Shown piece by piece: positions 11,476 through 23,794 of a DNA stretch of 64,000 nucleotides. The stretch spans positions 17,980,455 through 18,044,454 of the forward strand of contig JALMQS010000187.1 of assembly GCA_024734495.1 (NCBI GenBank). Direction: 5' to 3'. The stretch comes from Forficula auricularia (taxonomy: Eukaryota > Arthropoda > Insecta > Dermaptera > Forficulidae). Below the pieces are notes generated by a model. The model had not been told where the DNA came from. It saw only the letters and a program-made list of their open reading frames with translations, and made no database searches. Position numbers and translations under genes: made by a program. Numbering within the stretch: the first letter of the stretch is position 1; every line of letters begins with the position of its first letter.

Positions 11476-11529
11476 CTGATGAAGAGGAGCGGTATAGCGC
11501 TCGAAACGTTGTAAAATATCGATTACGTC
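11476..11529 (+). ncRNA. Hammerhead-ribozyme-like motif, second type
   Basis: CTGATGA (11476-11482), a stem II with GAGCG/CGCTC arms, GAAAC (11503-11507), and an ACGT...ACGTC closing stem III before a GTC cleavage-type triplet (11527-11529). Stem I would be short (GCA/TGC). It differs from the Penelope family at 24442 and is related to the degenerate motif at 31017. Confidence 0.45.
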
Positions 11530-12854
11530 TGCCCAAAATAAAGTATCAAATAGAAGTTGACTTTTTTTTCAACTTTTTATTTTCCCATAACTGGGCCCTT
11601 AGCCAATTCAATTAAAATATAATTTTCTTTTAAAATATATATTTTTTTTTCATTTTGTTTATAAATGTGTATTGGAACAATTTAAGACAAAACTGCCTTT
11701 CACAAAATAAGGTTCAAATCTTGGCTAGTGAAGTTTTTATTTTGGTATTTAGTAATATAATTTAAGTAAGTCACCTGAAGAAGTGCCAGTTTTATTAGTA
11801 AATATTTAAAATAAAAATGAAAAAGAAAGTGGAATATATAATTACAATCAATATTAAGGGATTAAACTAGATTTTTTGGAGGGGGGACCTAATCTACACA
11901 TTTAAAAAAAAATAATAATCTAAGTTTCAAATTCTAAAAAAATATATCAAGCACCCATTTTATATTTGCGTGGATTTAGAATTAAATACTCTATGCTCAA
12001 TCTTTCAGGTGGATGGAGAGGGGTCACCCTTAATACTTACATACGTGACTGATCAGTTTACAATCATCATTAAGAGTAAGTGTTTTTTCTTTATAACGAG
12101 GCCTTTTATGTGATAAATTCGTTAAATTTTAATGTTTAAAATTTTTTCTTACCGGTCAAAGTTTGTTTTATCGCGTGACTTTAGATTTAGGGAAGATCGA
12201 TGGAATTCTCTTTTGTCTATCATTAGAGTTGTTGTCAAATGTTGACAAAGGTATATTCATTCAGATATAATTTATTTATTTATTTTACTTTAAATTAAAT
12301 TTATTTAGTATTTTTAATTATGAATTATTAAATATTTATCGATTATTAGTTTTCCACTGGCAACATAATTTGGATACATGATTAAACTTTAGTTATTGAG
12401 TTTGAGTATAGTCATTGCATTCTAGAGGAGATAGATATCGTAACTCTCAAAATTTTAAAACAAAAGAAAGAATAAACAGTGACAGCTATAGGAAATGTTT
12501 TATAAAGTAAATAATTATGAAAATAAAAATTATCTGCACAATAATAAATAAATTACGCATAATTTTCTATTTAATCCTTGAAGCGAAAAAAAATGTAGAA
12601 GGAACTACTTTCTACTTCAACAAATATAGAAATTAAAAATATTTTAGGAAATACAGGTATAATTTAAATATAAATATAATTTAATCCATAAATATATACG
12701 TATATTAGAGAAGTAGAGTAGTAATAGAGAAGTTGATTTTTACATAATAATAAATAAATTCATGTAGAGTTGAAAGATAAATAAACGATTCTATTTTACA
12801 CAGGAGTTTTTTAAAAAGGTTATAGTGGTGTTTCACAAGTAAAAATTAAAATTA

Positions 12855-13445
12855 AATAAGCTGACGTGTTCTGATGTGACCATCCACTTGACCTTACCAT
12901 ACAACCTGGCTCCCCACGTATATTTAATATTTAATAAAATTATTTATAATCATGTAGGGGAGGGAGCTTAGTTTTTGTATTTTTAGACTCCTGGGGGCCC
13001 ACTGATTATGTATACAAAATTTGGTTGAGTTTGGTAAATGGCCAAGATTTTCATTTTTATTTTGGGCGGTTAGTTTTTGCCATTTTAGACCTCTGGGGTC
13101 CCACTGATTATGGATACAAAATTTGGTTGAGTTTGGTACAAGAGCCTATATTTTTAATTTTTAACCCCCCTCCCACTCCCCTTAATTTTGGGTCGATATG
13201 CACCAAAATCTAATCAGCTCTTAATCTCAATGGACCAAAACTACGTGTGAAATTTGGTTTCGATATTCACACTAGTTTTTGAGCTAGCTCGTCCACAAAA
13301 ATTTGATAACGCACAGACTAACATTTTTCTAATCAAAATAGTTTCAGCCGTTTTTGAGACATATCGAAAAAAAAGAAGGAAAAAATAAACACTTTTTTCA
13401 TGCACCATTACAATACTTGACCATACCCTGTATGGTAAAGTAAAA
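12855..13445 (+). mobile_element. Helentron-like element, family B, copy 1
   Basis: Opens with AATAAGCTGACGTG...GGATGGTCA-type sequence and CCTTACCATACAACCTGG, and closes with a stem-loop GACCATACCCTGTATGGT followed by AAAGTAAAA. Inside are two ~115-bp repeats (TTTTAGAC-TCTGGGG...TTTGGTTGAGTTTGGTA) and the shared module GGGTCGATATGCACC. No coding capacity. The same architecture recurs at 14667, 34902 and 52620, and inverted at 25810. Confidence 0.6.
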
Positions 13446-13446
13446 A

Positions 13447-13600
13447 CTTTTTTAATTATATTTTTGGAGTTTTATTTTAAATACTTTACTTTAAAGACTG
13501 TCTTTTGTAAACTCAAACTCCTGATGATGGGCTAAAAACCCGAAATATGTATAGAGTATTTAAAATAAAACTCCAAAAATATAATTAATTTTTTTTTTAA
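13447..13600. mobile_element. Inverted Penelope-type repeat with hammerhead-like motif
   Basis: Arms AATTATATTTTTGGAG...TAAATAC and their reverse complement frame CTGATGA (13521-13527), stem II GGG/CCC and GAAAT. It abuts the 3' end of Helentron-like copy B1. Sequence to about 13680 (TTTCACTATAAACCAACACC) belongs to the same family; related tails lie at 18370, 25310 and 34510. Confidence 0.5.
13521..13556 (+). ncRNA. Hammerhead-ribozyme-like motif
   Basis: CTGATGA, stem II GGG-CTAAAAA-CCC with one extra U before it, then GAAA and an AT-rich short stem III. CAAACTC upstream and GAGTAT downstream allow about four base pairs of stem I. Probably a decayed copy of the family at 11209. Confidence 0.4.
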
Positions 13601-14666
13601 TTTTCCTTTTTTCTTTTGAAACACCACAATAACCTTTTTAAAAAACTCCTGTGTTTAATATGTTTCACTATAAACCAACACCGCTTTCCCTAAATGTTAT
13701 AGATTCTATTTTAGTTCTCAAAGTGAACTTATTTTCAAAAAAAGTTTAATTTTAATGACTATTTTGTTTAGCCCTTGTAAATGTTAAAATCTCGCTTGAT
13801 TACTAAGTTTTGTTATTGAGTTATTTGTTTTCTTTCTCGAGGGTTAATGGGCTAAATTAGCGACGGTTTAAAATTTATATATGTAATTTTGAGCAAGTTT
13901 TTTAGATTTTCTTTACGGATTTGAGGTAAATCAAGATAACTAACTTGGAGTATAGTACCATATACATAAATGAATTTATTTATTTAATGGATTCCATCCT
14001 TCGTCTTTTCAAGATTTAGAACTATTTACATTTATTTTTATACAAATTATATAGTTCATTATACATACATGTCGTTTCGACTATTAACACTTGTAACAAT
14101 TAAAGTTTTTTTTTGTTGAGTTTCACAGAAATGAAAGATTTAAAAAGTTATTATAAGCCTCAATATATTTCGGGTTAATAATAAATATTTTATCTGTTAT
14201 CTGTTATCATGGCTTCAAATACCCTATTGGATTTAAGTAAATTCGTTTTTCCCTAATAGTAAGCAAGTCCATCAATAAAAGTTTGTTCGTTTGTTGAGCA
14301 ACTTGCTTACTATTAGGACAAAACAAATTTACTTATATCCAATCGGGTATTTGAAGCCATGATACCAGATAAAATATCTCTAATTAAAAAGACTGATGAT
14401 AATGGTCAAACCTTCGTAACTATAGTTTCTAATAAATAAATGATATATACATATCGTCGGCTTAGAGTGTAAACCTGCTAACTCACAACAAGGAAATTTT
14501 ACAGGGCAGAGAAAAAACAAACAAAATTTAATATTGTTGTTACGGAAAGAAGCTATTTTTCACATTTTTTCTACAACTTACTATTGTAATTTTAAGTAGT
14601 AGTTTTATTTGGACGATGCTGGATCACTTTTTCTTTCGAACGGTATTAATATCTCATATATAATAA

Positions 14667-15448
14667 AATAAACTGATACGTTCTGATGTGGCCATCCACT
14701 TGACTTTACCATACAACCTGGCCCCTCCCTTATATTTAATATTTAATAAAATTATTTATAATCATGTAGAGAGGGAGGGTTAGTTTTTGAATTTTTCGAC
14801 TTCTGGGGGCCCACTGATTATGTATACAAAATTTGGTTGAGTTTGATACAAGGGTCTAGTTATTTCATTTTTTGACCATACACCCCCCCCCCTTTTGGGT
14901 GGTTAGTTTTTGCATTTTTAGACTTCTGAGGTCCCACTGATTATGTTTACCAAATTTGGTTGAGTTTGGTAAAGGGCCAAGATTTTCATTTTTGACCCCC
15001 CCCCCCCGCTCCCCATTTTGGGCGGCTAGTTTTTGCATTTTTAGACTTCTGGCAGTCTACTGATTATGTATATAAAATTTGGTTGAGTTTGCTGAAATGG
15101 CCTAGATTTTTCATTTTAACCCCCCCTTCCACCCCTCTTAATTTTGGGTCGATATGTACTAAAATCTAATCATCTCTTAATGCACCAAAACTACGTGTGA
15201 AATTTGGTTTTGATATACGCACTAGTTTTTGAGCTAGCTCGTCCACAAAAATTTGGTAACACACAGACTAACAGACATTTTGACAAAACAATTATTACTC
15301 AAAAAATATAATTTTTGCGATGTTCACTTATTAGAGCTTTTTTATAGACCGAAATGCTATGGTTTCGCCCAATAAAAAGAAGCAAAAAAAACCACTCTTT
15401 TCATGCACGATTACAATACTTGACCATACTCTGTATGGTCAAGTTAAA
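14667..15448 (+). mobile_element. Helentron-like element, family B, copy 2
   Basis: Same ends as the 12855 copy: AATAAACTGATACG, GACTTTACCATACAACCTGG at the left and a GACCATACTCTGTATGGTC stem-loop at the right. It carries three ~115-bp internal repeats, each ending in a C-run of up to 12 (14882-15125), then the GGGTCGATATGTACT module. Repeat number differs from other copies, so the internal array expands and contracts. Confidence 0.6.
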
Positions 15449-15474
15449 ATGGATTTAGTAGGTTTACACTCTAA

Positions 15475-15643
15475 GGGCCGGTTGTATGTCGCAAAGTAAA
15501 TGCTTTTTACAACTAACAAAGGGTAGATGGTAAATGGAGGGACTGGGATAGCCAATCAGATGACAGGTCAGATCAGTGCCTCCATTTACTATCTACCCTT
15601 TGTTAGTTGTAAAAGCATTTACTTTGCGACATACAACCGGCCC
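15475..15643. mobile_element. Harbinger-like MITE, copy 1
   Basis: 169-bp foldback with long, nearly perfect arms beginning GGGCCGGTTGTATGTCGC. Flanked by TAA on both sides (15472-15474 and 15644-15646), the 3-bp TWA-type duplication typical of PIF/Harbinger. The loop holds GCCAATCAGATGACA, also present in the copy at 47117. Non-coding. Confidence 0.75.
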
Positions 15644-15751
15644 TAAGGCGACGATATGTATCTATATTTGTATATATTTATTTGCATCAATCAGAGAACA
15701 ACCTCATTGGTTTCAATTTATGGAATAGTTTGATTCCACGGGAAGACTCAC

Positions 15752-15949
15752 TTGCAGGTCGTTGCGGCACCAGGTGATAAAGTTGCTGACGTTGTCCCTG
15801 GCGAAGAAGGTGCCTGCTTTGGCGACTGGAAAGTGCCGCACGGGTCCTCCGTGGTACACCCTGGCCTTCCATGCATGCCGAGGGTGCAGAGAGGCCAGAA
15901 GACCCGCATCTGCAGCCGCCTGCGCCTTCGCGTACACCGCATTCGCGTG
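15752..15949 (-). CDS. pigs: GAS2-like/pigs coding exon 2: central CH domain
   Basis: Minus-strand exon of 66 codons between a TTTTACAG acceptor and a CAA|GTGAGT donor. It begins HANAVYAKAQAAADAG and ends AKAGTFFARDNVSNFITWCR plus NDLQ. The GTFFARDNVSNFITWCR stretch is nearly invariant in GAS2-like CH domains and makes the identification firm. The middle (about residues 14-40, rich in Ala, His, Arg and Pro) is the variable loop of the domain. The exon is clearly more GC-rich than the surrounding AT-rich intron. A second weaker donor four bases further (GTGA|GTCTTC) would add Val-Ser and restore frame with exon 3 at the cost of one extra residue compared with relatives. Confidence 0.9.
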
Positions 15950-18057
15950 CTGTAAAACAAAAACATCCAGCCAGGTTAGCTTTTACTCAGACAACATCAA
16001 AGCACAGGCATCCGAGAAAGCAGAAATGCCTAAAATGTAAATAGACAAACACACGCATCCTGGTTTTCTTTTTACTTAAAAGATGCCGAGGATTCTAACT
16101 GATTCCTTATCAATCTCACTTATCCTTTTTGATTATGTCGAACGGGGTCACAATGTTCATAGATTGCATGCAACATTTAAAAATTTACATTGACTAAGGA
16201 TTCCTCTGTGTGTCTGCTTTCTCTCATCCATTTGTGTTTTGATAAATATTGACTTTTCCCATATCTCAGATACAAATTTTTAGTAATATTTACTTTAATA
16301 GTTTGTTAGTTATATAGGTAGTGTATTGAAAGGAAAAGGAAAATGCTGAAAGAATTTAAATATATTATTAATAGAAGCTATGGGTTTCTTTTTGAGCTGA
16401 TATATTATTTCAAGACTTGACAGAATAATCCTTGAGTAATTTTAATTATATAATATTCAGGGACCCCGGATCATAGCTGACCAAATATACGCCATTTATT
16501 AAACTCAAAATTTCCCATATTTATTTAGCTAAATTAATCATCAGGAATCTAGTTGTGCGTTTCTAACGGTTCCAAATTGCCAATTGCAATTGTAAGTATT
16601 TTAGTATCTTGTATTTCAAATACTAATAGCTGGTTAATGCCAATTCCTGCTTATTTATGCTGTTCATCAGGGTTCTTAACTACATACCAATCTAGGGTAA
16701 AATCCATCGGAGGAATTTATCTCGTCTTTAATCCAGGAGCCTCATAAATAAGTTATTACTTAAATTTGGTATAAATCTCAAAAAAATCCAACTCCTAAAT
16801 GCATTTGGTTAACTAATATTATTTAGTCAGTTGGGCAGGTTAATCAACTGAAGAGTGAATCTCGCTGATCATTTAAGATCACTCTTCTGGAAAGTCTGCA
16901 AGGGATAATTGATTATTCACGTGGCGAGACAAATATAATGAATAAAAACAATTAAGCAAACTCAATAGAATAGAAGAGCTTATTTATAAACCAGTAGAAA
17001 TTTGTAATAGTGTACAATTCGAGAAACATACTCTAGTGAAAAGGAATTTTTGCGTTTTTTTAACATGTTTTTATTTACAAACTTAAAAAATTACAATACT
17101 TTAATTGACATATAATTTACAAATGTGGCATCGAATGAATCATCTCTTCTCAAGTACATATATACAATTATACATATCAATTACGTCTTCATATTTGAAA
17201 TCTTTCTATTATTTTGTGAGATTTGTACAATTTAGTATATTGGATGTCTGTAAAAATAATAACTAACAATTAATGAATGAATAAATAGGGAAGTAACAAA
17301 TGAAAATAACATTAATACACAAATTTACTAATAAGGTGACGCGAAATTTCACTTAGAATAAGTCGTTATTGACACATAATCTATTCATTTACTGAATGAA
17401 TCCAAAAAATAAAATAATAATAATTAAGAAAAATCACTCAAGAGCAATGAGGATCATGTTCTCAAAACTGAATACCAAATCAATTCACTTTTAAAAAAGA
17501 TAAATTAAAGTTAGTATTGAAATAGAAAAACATCCATTGAATTTTAACCAAGATTTGGGATAAAAGCTCAATCAACTTTTTTTTGAAAAGAGTTATTAAA
17601 AAACTTTTTGACAACCAAGTTCCTTTGCACTCGAACTTCTCAAGCATAAATAACATTTACTTTAAGAGGCTTGGAGAAGTTTTTGGCAATTGATTGATTC
17701 TATTCATACTTTAAGGGCTATTTATGAAATTATTTCTATCTGAGTTCACCTATACTTTTGACTTCACGACCATCTCTGAATATTCAATTTTTTAAAGAAT
17801 ACAAGAGTTTATCCAGACTTGAAGAATATTAGGGAAAAGTGAACGAGGATGCTTGCTTTGGTTTACCGTCGTGGTCTTTTAACTTCAAGATAATATCGGT
17901 GACTCGAGCTGGAGTTATCTACACTGAAAGATTACGATTGAAGAATATAATAGTAAAACAATGTGTTTATGAGATATTTTAATTCTCCTCACCCTCCCCC
18001 CCCCAAAAAAAAAAATGATTTTAAAAAACTAAAGATAAAATTTTTATGAGAAATTAA

Positions 18058-18320
18058 TTTACTATATGTTAGTTTTCTAGGTCACTTGTTTCACGTTAAA
18101 AATTAAAAAAATCAAAAGAGTAAATTTTTTCAATATATATATTCTCATCTTCAAGAAGTACAGAAATTAATTCTCAGGCTACAGCAGTTAATTTCTGTAC
18201 TTCCTGAAGATGGGTTGATAGCCCGAAATATATATATTGGAAAAAATTTACTCCTTTGATTTTTTAATTTTTAACATGAAACAAGTGACCTAGAAAACTA
18301 ACTCATAGTAAATTAAAATT
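18058..18320. mobile_element. Penelope-type foldback with degenerate hammerhead motif
   Basis: Arms of about 110 bp (outer TTACTATATGTTAGTTTTCTAG and its complement; inner AAGTACAGAAATTAA and complement) around a ~20-base centre. The plus-strand arm has CTGAAGA (18204-18210), GGGTTGATAGCCC and GAAATA, a hammerhead-like core with one changed base. Sequence to about 18500 repeats TTTCAC--GTACCAACACC, the tail seen with other copies. Confidence 0.5.
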
Positions 18321-20040
18321 ATTGGATAAAAATACTTGGTAGGTTTCACATTAAGATCAATAATTTTAAAAAATGTTTCACCAAGTACCAACACCAAATT
18401 CCTTAAAAACTATCATAGTAAATTAATATCTCATAAAATATTTATTTACTTTTATCTTTATTAAAGATGTTTCACCTTGCACCAACACCACAATCTCTAT
18501 TAATTATTTGAAAAACTAATTAAAATCAAAATAAACCATCTTTTACGTGGAAAATAGACACCCATGTTTTGAGAAGGTTCAGCATTTTTAAACTGACAAT
18601 TTCTGAAGCTACTTATTTCAACATCTAATTAGTTCTTTCAATAAAAATCACATATTTTTTGAGAGTAAAACGAACTTTCATTCTCTAGTAAACACAATAA
18701 CATCCAGACATACAGACGGTCAGGCACGAAAATGCTGAGAAATTAGTTTTCTCCACAAATAAATAAAATAAACTCAAATTAGCAAATAAGAAAACATTGA
18801 AAATTTTTGAGTGAATTCACTGTATGGGACCATATATAAATAAATGAGTGTTTGGTTCGAAGGGGCTATTAAACTCGTGGCTAAGAGTTAAATGAAAACA
18901 ATGCTCTATCTAACTGTATAAATACAATTGCTAGAACCCGGATAAAGTATGATTAATAGGTAGTCGAACGATAAACGTTTTATATGTAAAAACATGCTGT
19001 CAAATTACGATCTGGTTAGGAATTTGTTTTAGACCCTAGGCTTAAGCCTCAAGCATAGGTCTACTCAACTTTCTTGTTAATAATATAAAAATAAAACTGA
19101 TATGAAATGAAGATCAAATAAGAGAATGAATGACAGTAAATTTTTGAGTTATAATCTTGGAGAACTGAATTACTATCATTAGGTCTTTTTGATTAAACCT
19201 TCTCATTCACACACACAACGTCTAATTATGAATTTTCTAACGATTACTAATTATGCTCAGCAGAACTAAAATGGACTTTCTTTCATTGCTATCAAAAATG
19301 ACTTCACACCTAGATATTGAAAGGTGGAAATGGGCTACTGAACATCTTTTTAAAGGACCTATAAGTGGTTTAGATGAAATTTATCTACTATCTAAGTTTT
19401 AGCCTAAGGAAAGAATTATTTTGGACCCAGTACTTATTGTAAATGTTTGAATTATTGGAAAAACCTGTCTTTGGCTTCTTACATAAGTCGATGTATTTTT
19501 TTAAAGAATTTGTTCTATTTTTTGTTTTATCTACAATATTAAACCAAAACATAATCATAAAATTTATTTCCTTCATTCAATTAGAATATTCAAAATAATT
19601 TTAAAGTCACTTTTCAAAATTTCATACAATTATTTTTATCCACTTCATTTATCGATGTATAAGTTGATGTAGTGTTTATTGAAATACCTACACCTAGTTA
19701 ATGTATGATTTCTTTTCTTTTCTTTTTTTGATCAAAATCAGAATAATAACAGGGAAAATAATCACGTATTAAGCAATCTTGTAAAAATTCAAATAAAATT
19801 CTGATTGAATAGATAATAATATACAATTTTAATTAAATCCTTTCATTAATTATTGAGGATTTATAGTTAATCATAGGAAAATCAATATTAAAAACTATTT
19901 CTTTATACTATATATCATCACCCTTATGCCAAAACCACGAATATTCAAAAACCTTGTTTTAAGTTATTGCTATTTTAAAATTTTCTTTATAAAGATATTT
20001 ATACTCTTGAATATATGTAGATAGACCTTAAGGCTTGAGG

Positions 20041-20740
20041 TTCATTTATTCATTCGTGACTCTGGTATAGAAAGTTCGTCAAAAATTAGATTAAAAAATG
20101 ATATTAGTGAATAATCAGAAAATGTACACTTTGTCATTTTGGCATAAGAGTATATTATACATGGGTGCCCCCCTAGCTTCATGATCCCCATATTTTATTC
20201 AGTTTTAAAGAATTAGAAGAGCTTTTTATTAACTTTTTAGGATCATTTATTTATATATTTGTGACTCTGGTATAGAAAGTTTGTCAAAAATTAGATTGAA
20301 AAATGATCTCTAGTAGCACAATGTTTCAAACTATATAGTATATAACACATGGGCTGAAAAATCTCGGCCCTAACACATACATTGCGCTAGCTTTTTTGAA
20401 TTCACCTCTTTTTCAGTTAGTACCAACCTTCAAAAGACAGCTGTCAAAATTTCATGATATTCTATTCATTAGTTTGTGAGTTATTGTGCTAAGAGTGACG
20501 CTTTTCAGAGCTATTATAGTTCCTATATAGATTTTGAGAATCAATATAGGAACTATATACTATATAGTTTGAAACGTTGTGCTACTAGGGATATTAGTGA
20601 AAAATCAGAAAATTTACATTTTCGTCATTTTGGCATAAGAGTATATTATAGAGCGGTGCCCCCCCCCCCCAATTTCATGAAAAGTCCCCCTCTCTATTTT
20701 ATTCAGTTTTAAAGAATTAGAAGAGCTTTTTATTACCTTT
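20041..20740 (+). repeat. Local duplication of a ~200-bp segment, one copy interrupted
   Basis: 20041-20241 and 20242-20740 are copies of one segment (GTGACTCTGGTATAGAAAG, CATTTTGGCATAAGAGTATA, AAAGAATTAGAAGAGC). The second copy is longer because of a 283-bp insertion at 20308-20590. A C-run in the unit has grown from 6 to about 12 between copies. Confidence 0.8.
20308..20590. mobile_element. MITE with CYCTAGTAGCAC ends, copy 1
   Basis: Terminal inverted repeats of about 33 bp (CTCTAGTAGCACAATGTTTC...; right end the complement, ending GTGCTACTAGGG). The neighbouring duplicate segment (20041-20241) provides the empty site: TGATATTAG there, TGAT-[insert]-ATATTAG here, so the target duplication is AT. 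Two-base AT duplications are known for ISL2EU-type elements; that assignment is a guess. No coding sequence. Confidence 0.75.
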
Positions 20741-22514
20741 TGTTGAAGTTATAAGACTTGAATTCTTTTATTTTTAGCATATAATACTAAAATGCAACGA
20801 TTCCCCCCCCCCCCCAGAAATTTCAATGACGCACTCTTCGTCTTAACCCCCCCCCCTATGGGTACGTACCCCTGTAATATATCATTTTGAATGTTAAAAA
20901 TAGTGGTAAACTAAATACAACGATTGCATTTTTTTCATAACTATTTTTTTTAACCAAAATACAGAAAAAACAAAAAACCTTTTGGACAAATTATGCACTC
21001 AGCTTCTCTAATAAATATATTATTTTCAGGAGACTCCACCGTGTTGTATATTTAACAAGAGATTGAAAAAAAAAACAAAGGCGTTTATTTAAATGAGCAG
21101 TTATGAAAAGAATTAAAATGAGCGGTTACGTCAGTGAACAAGCGAAGTAAAGATTATAAAAAAAAAAAAGTAAAACAACAACATAGGTGAGTAAAATTCA
21201 ATATGAAATTTTAACCAAAGCAAATTTGAAATTAAATAAAATAATTCAGAGCAATAAAGATTTATGAATGAGAAACATAAATATAAAAAAAAAATGATTG
21301 AATAAATTAGAAAGGGTAGGTATATAATAATTTTATCATAAAACAATCCATTGCTTATTATATACTTTGGCTGGACAAAAGAATTGTAGATATTTGTATT
21401 TAACTAACGAGAATATCGTAAAATAATGAATGCTCTTTTATAATAAAAATTTGTTCAGGGATTTTAGGCTAGTCAAATTCAAAACTCTGTGAAAATTCCC
21501 TTTGATGAATCACCTAGAAATAAAATCATCTTCAAGAGTGATATATAAAGCAATAATCTAGTGGAAAACGACTATGAATCATCTTCACTCGAAGGGAAAA
21601 TCAGGGAAATTGAAAGATTCGAGATTACAATTTGGAACATTCATGGATTTTATTTCATTTTGCTATTAAGTGAAAGCTTTTGAGGTGCTCCTCTTATGGG
21701 CCTCATATAATTAATTAAAATGTGGGTGTTGCAAGAAAAAGAGGTTGTCCGTCCTCCTCACATTAAATTTTGAATAGGGACATCTTATATGATATGTGTA
21801 TGCTTAACAAAAAAAATCAATAAATCAATTAATTTACAACCTAAGATTTATTATATGTAATTATTCCAATCAGTAATAGAAATAAAAAATATTAAATATA
21901 GGTTGAAACGTCGTGAACTTTAAAAAAAAAGTTGGTCCCCACAAGGAACGGATTTTGATTGTAAATATATAATTATGTGTATTTGACAGATTATCATCTA
22001 ATTTGTTTATTTAAAAACTTTCTCAAAAAAATGATAATTTCCGTGATAAGTAATTGAATATGCAATTTCGAAAAGGTCACATCTCGCATATTTTGACAAA
22101 TACACTTTTTCATTTAAATGTAATCTAAAATCTTCCCTCTACCTATTATGCTCGAAAAAGGCACAACTCTGGTATTAATTCTGCTGCCCCTAAAATGTAA
22201 CTCAAAAATCAATTTTATAAATTTTACACTACTTTAGAAAATAATTAGTTTTTTTAATTTTTGAACATTTTCAATGTGCTCTTTTCGAAATTGCACATTC
22301 AATTAATATTACAGTATCATTTCTTTTACAATTTTGATGAAAAGCTTTCAGTCATTTTTTTTTATCAAAATCATTAGGGTTTTTGAGAAATTAAAAAAAA
22401 ATCTTCAATAGGTCCTCTAAAAATCAATTATTGAAAATTAACATGGGTATCTTAAATGATTCAGATTTTAGGATTTAAGGGAGTTCGAGACTGCTTATTT
22501 ATATTGTTGATCTT

Positions 22515-22693
22515 TTTTTTTTGGCTTTTCGGCCTTTCTAGCCATAAGCCTAATTACGTTACTAATTATATTTTTTTTTAATTTGTCTCTACCCCCGGGG
22601 GTAAGATTTTAGCTTGATGCCTCGAGTCGGATTCGAACCCGGGTCCCCTGGTTAAATCGCTGTCACGCTACCGCCTAGCCTATCTGACCCCCC
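22515..22693 (-). mobile_element. tRNA-derived SINE, copy S1
   Basis: On the minus strand it starts GGGGGGTCAGATAGGCTAGG, with an A-box-like TAGGCTAGGCGGTAGCG and a B-box GGTTCGAATCC, then a tRNA-unrelated body ending ATTAGGCTTATGGCTAGAAA and GGCCGAAAAGCC before an A-run. Flanking direct repeats ATTGTTGATCTT at 22503-22514 and 22694-22705 show retroposition. Same family as 45488-45678. Confidence 0.85.
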
Positions 22694-23794
22694 ATTGTTG
22701 ATCTTCGAAAAAATCTTTTGTATTTCTCCAGAGTGACAACGTCTGAATACCAAATTTTTTTATAAAAAAATTGTTAATATTGAGGTTAATTTCGAATAAA
22801 AATCTTTGTTTTGTAATATTAATAAAAAGGACATTGATAATTTTTTTTTAATTATAAAAGCATTTATTTAACACAAAAACGATTTCACCAAATAGTGTTG
22901 GAATTCTACACTAGTGCTTTTGTGATATTTTTATTGGCTGCAAATAACTTTTTATTTTTACATTTATGAATAACTAATTAACTAGTCTGTCAAATCTATT
23001 CAAAATTGTATCATTCGATTCATAAAAGTTCAATTATTGATCTGTGTAAATTTATTGAAAATGGTATAATTTGTATTGAAGTTATATCCCTTTTAAAAGC
23101 TCGGTCCATTTAATCCCAAGTTAAAAGGACAATTTTCAATAATTTATTTCCCGGTAGACAAAAACGATCAACTTCAAATTTCGATAATAAATATTTAATG
23201 CATCAATGATGATAAAAATTTGAGAATTTTCTTATAAAAATGATAAACAGTCCCGAACCTCCTTAAGACAAAAACAAACAATAAATTTTTCTGTTCAATT
23301 ATCTCTAAAAATATTACTTTTTCTTTTTTTTAGTACAATGCCACGTTGTGAATTTGATTCATATATTTTTCTCAAAATAGTTTTACTCGTTTTTAAGATA
23401 TTTCGGAAAATTTCCTTCGATACAATACTTTCACATATTATGTTTGGCAAAAGAAAAATTAATTAAACATGATTAAAATATATTCAAATTTTTATTATTT
23501 TTAAAAAAACGTTCACGAGGGAGAGAGCTCATTCTTTTTTAAAAACGATTTATATTCAATAAATAATCAATAATAATTTTTTCTTTTTTTAATGATTACA
23601 CCAACAAAAGTGTAGCTAGACCTAGATTGGCCACTCCATCGTGAAAAGAAGAGGAAGTAATTTTATGTGCTTGGTAGAAGTCGAAGATTGAAAATTGAAA
23701 TGTTTTTGTTTGATGCAAATAAACATACACACATATATATCGAAATTATATATCATGGGGTCAATACCGTATGGATATTGAAAATTTTCGTTCT

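Larger units (their letters stand above)
14385..15715. mobile_element. Composite nest: Penelope-type arms enclosing a Helentron-like element and a MITE
   Basis: Left arm 14385-14483 starts with a degenerate hammerhead-like piece (GACTGATGATAATGG...GTAACTATAG), then ATACATATCGTCG and TTAGAGTGTAAACCTG. The right arm holds the reverse complement of the inner part (15454-15475) and, after a MITE, CGACGATATGTATC and TTATTTGCATCAATCAGAG (to 15715). Between the arms lie unassigned sequence and Helentron-like copy B2. The order of insertion is foldback, then B2, with the MITE in the right arm. Confidence 0.5.
10457..15751 (-). other. Intron of the GAS2-like gene (5.3 kb), transposon-rich
   Basis: Lies between coding exons 3 and 2. 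10457-11090 is AT-rich with nothing recognisable. From 11099 on it holds Penelope-type foldbacks with hammerhead-like motifs, two Helentron-like copies and a Harbinger-like MITE, listed separately. 11640-12850 and 13670-14380 are AT-rich with no gene seen. Confidence 0.8.

Noticed and set aside
15752..16040. Plus-strand frames opposite coding exon 2
   Set aside because: Antisense shadows of the CH-domain exon.
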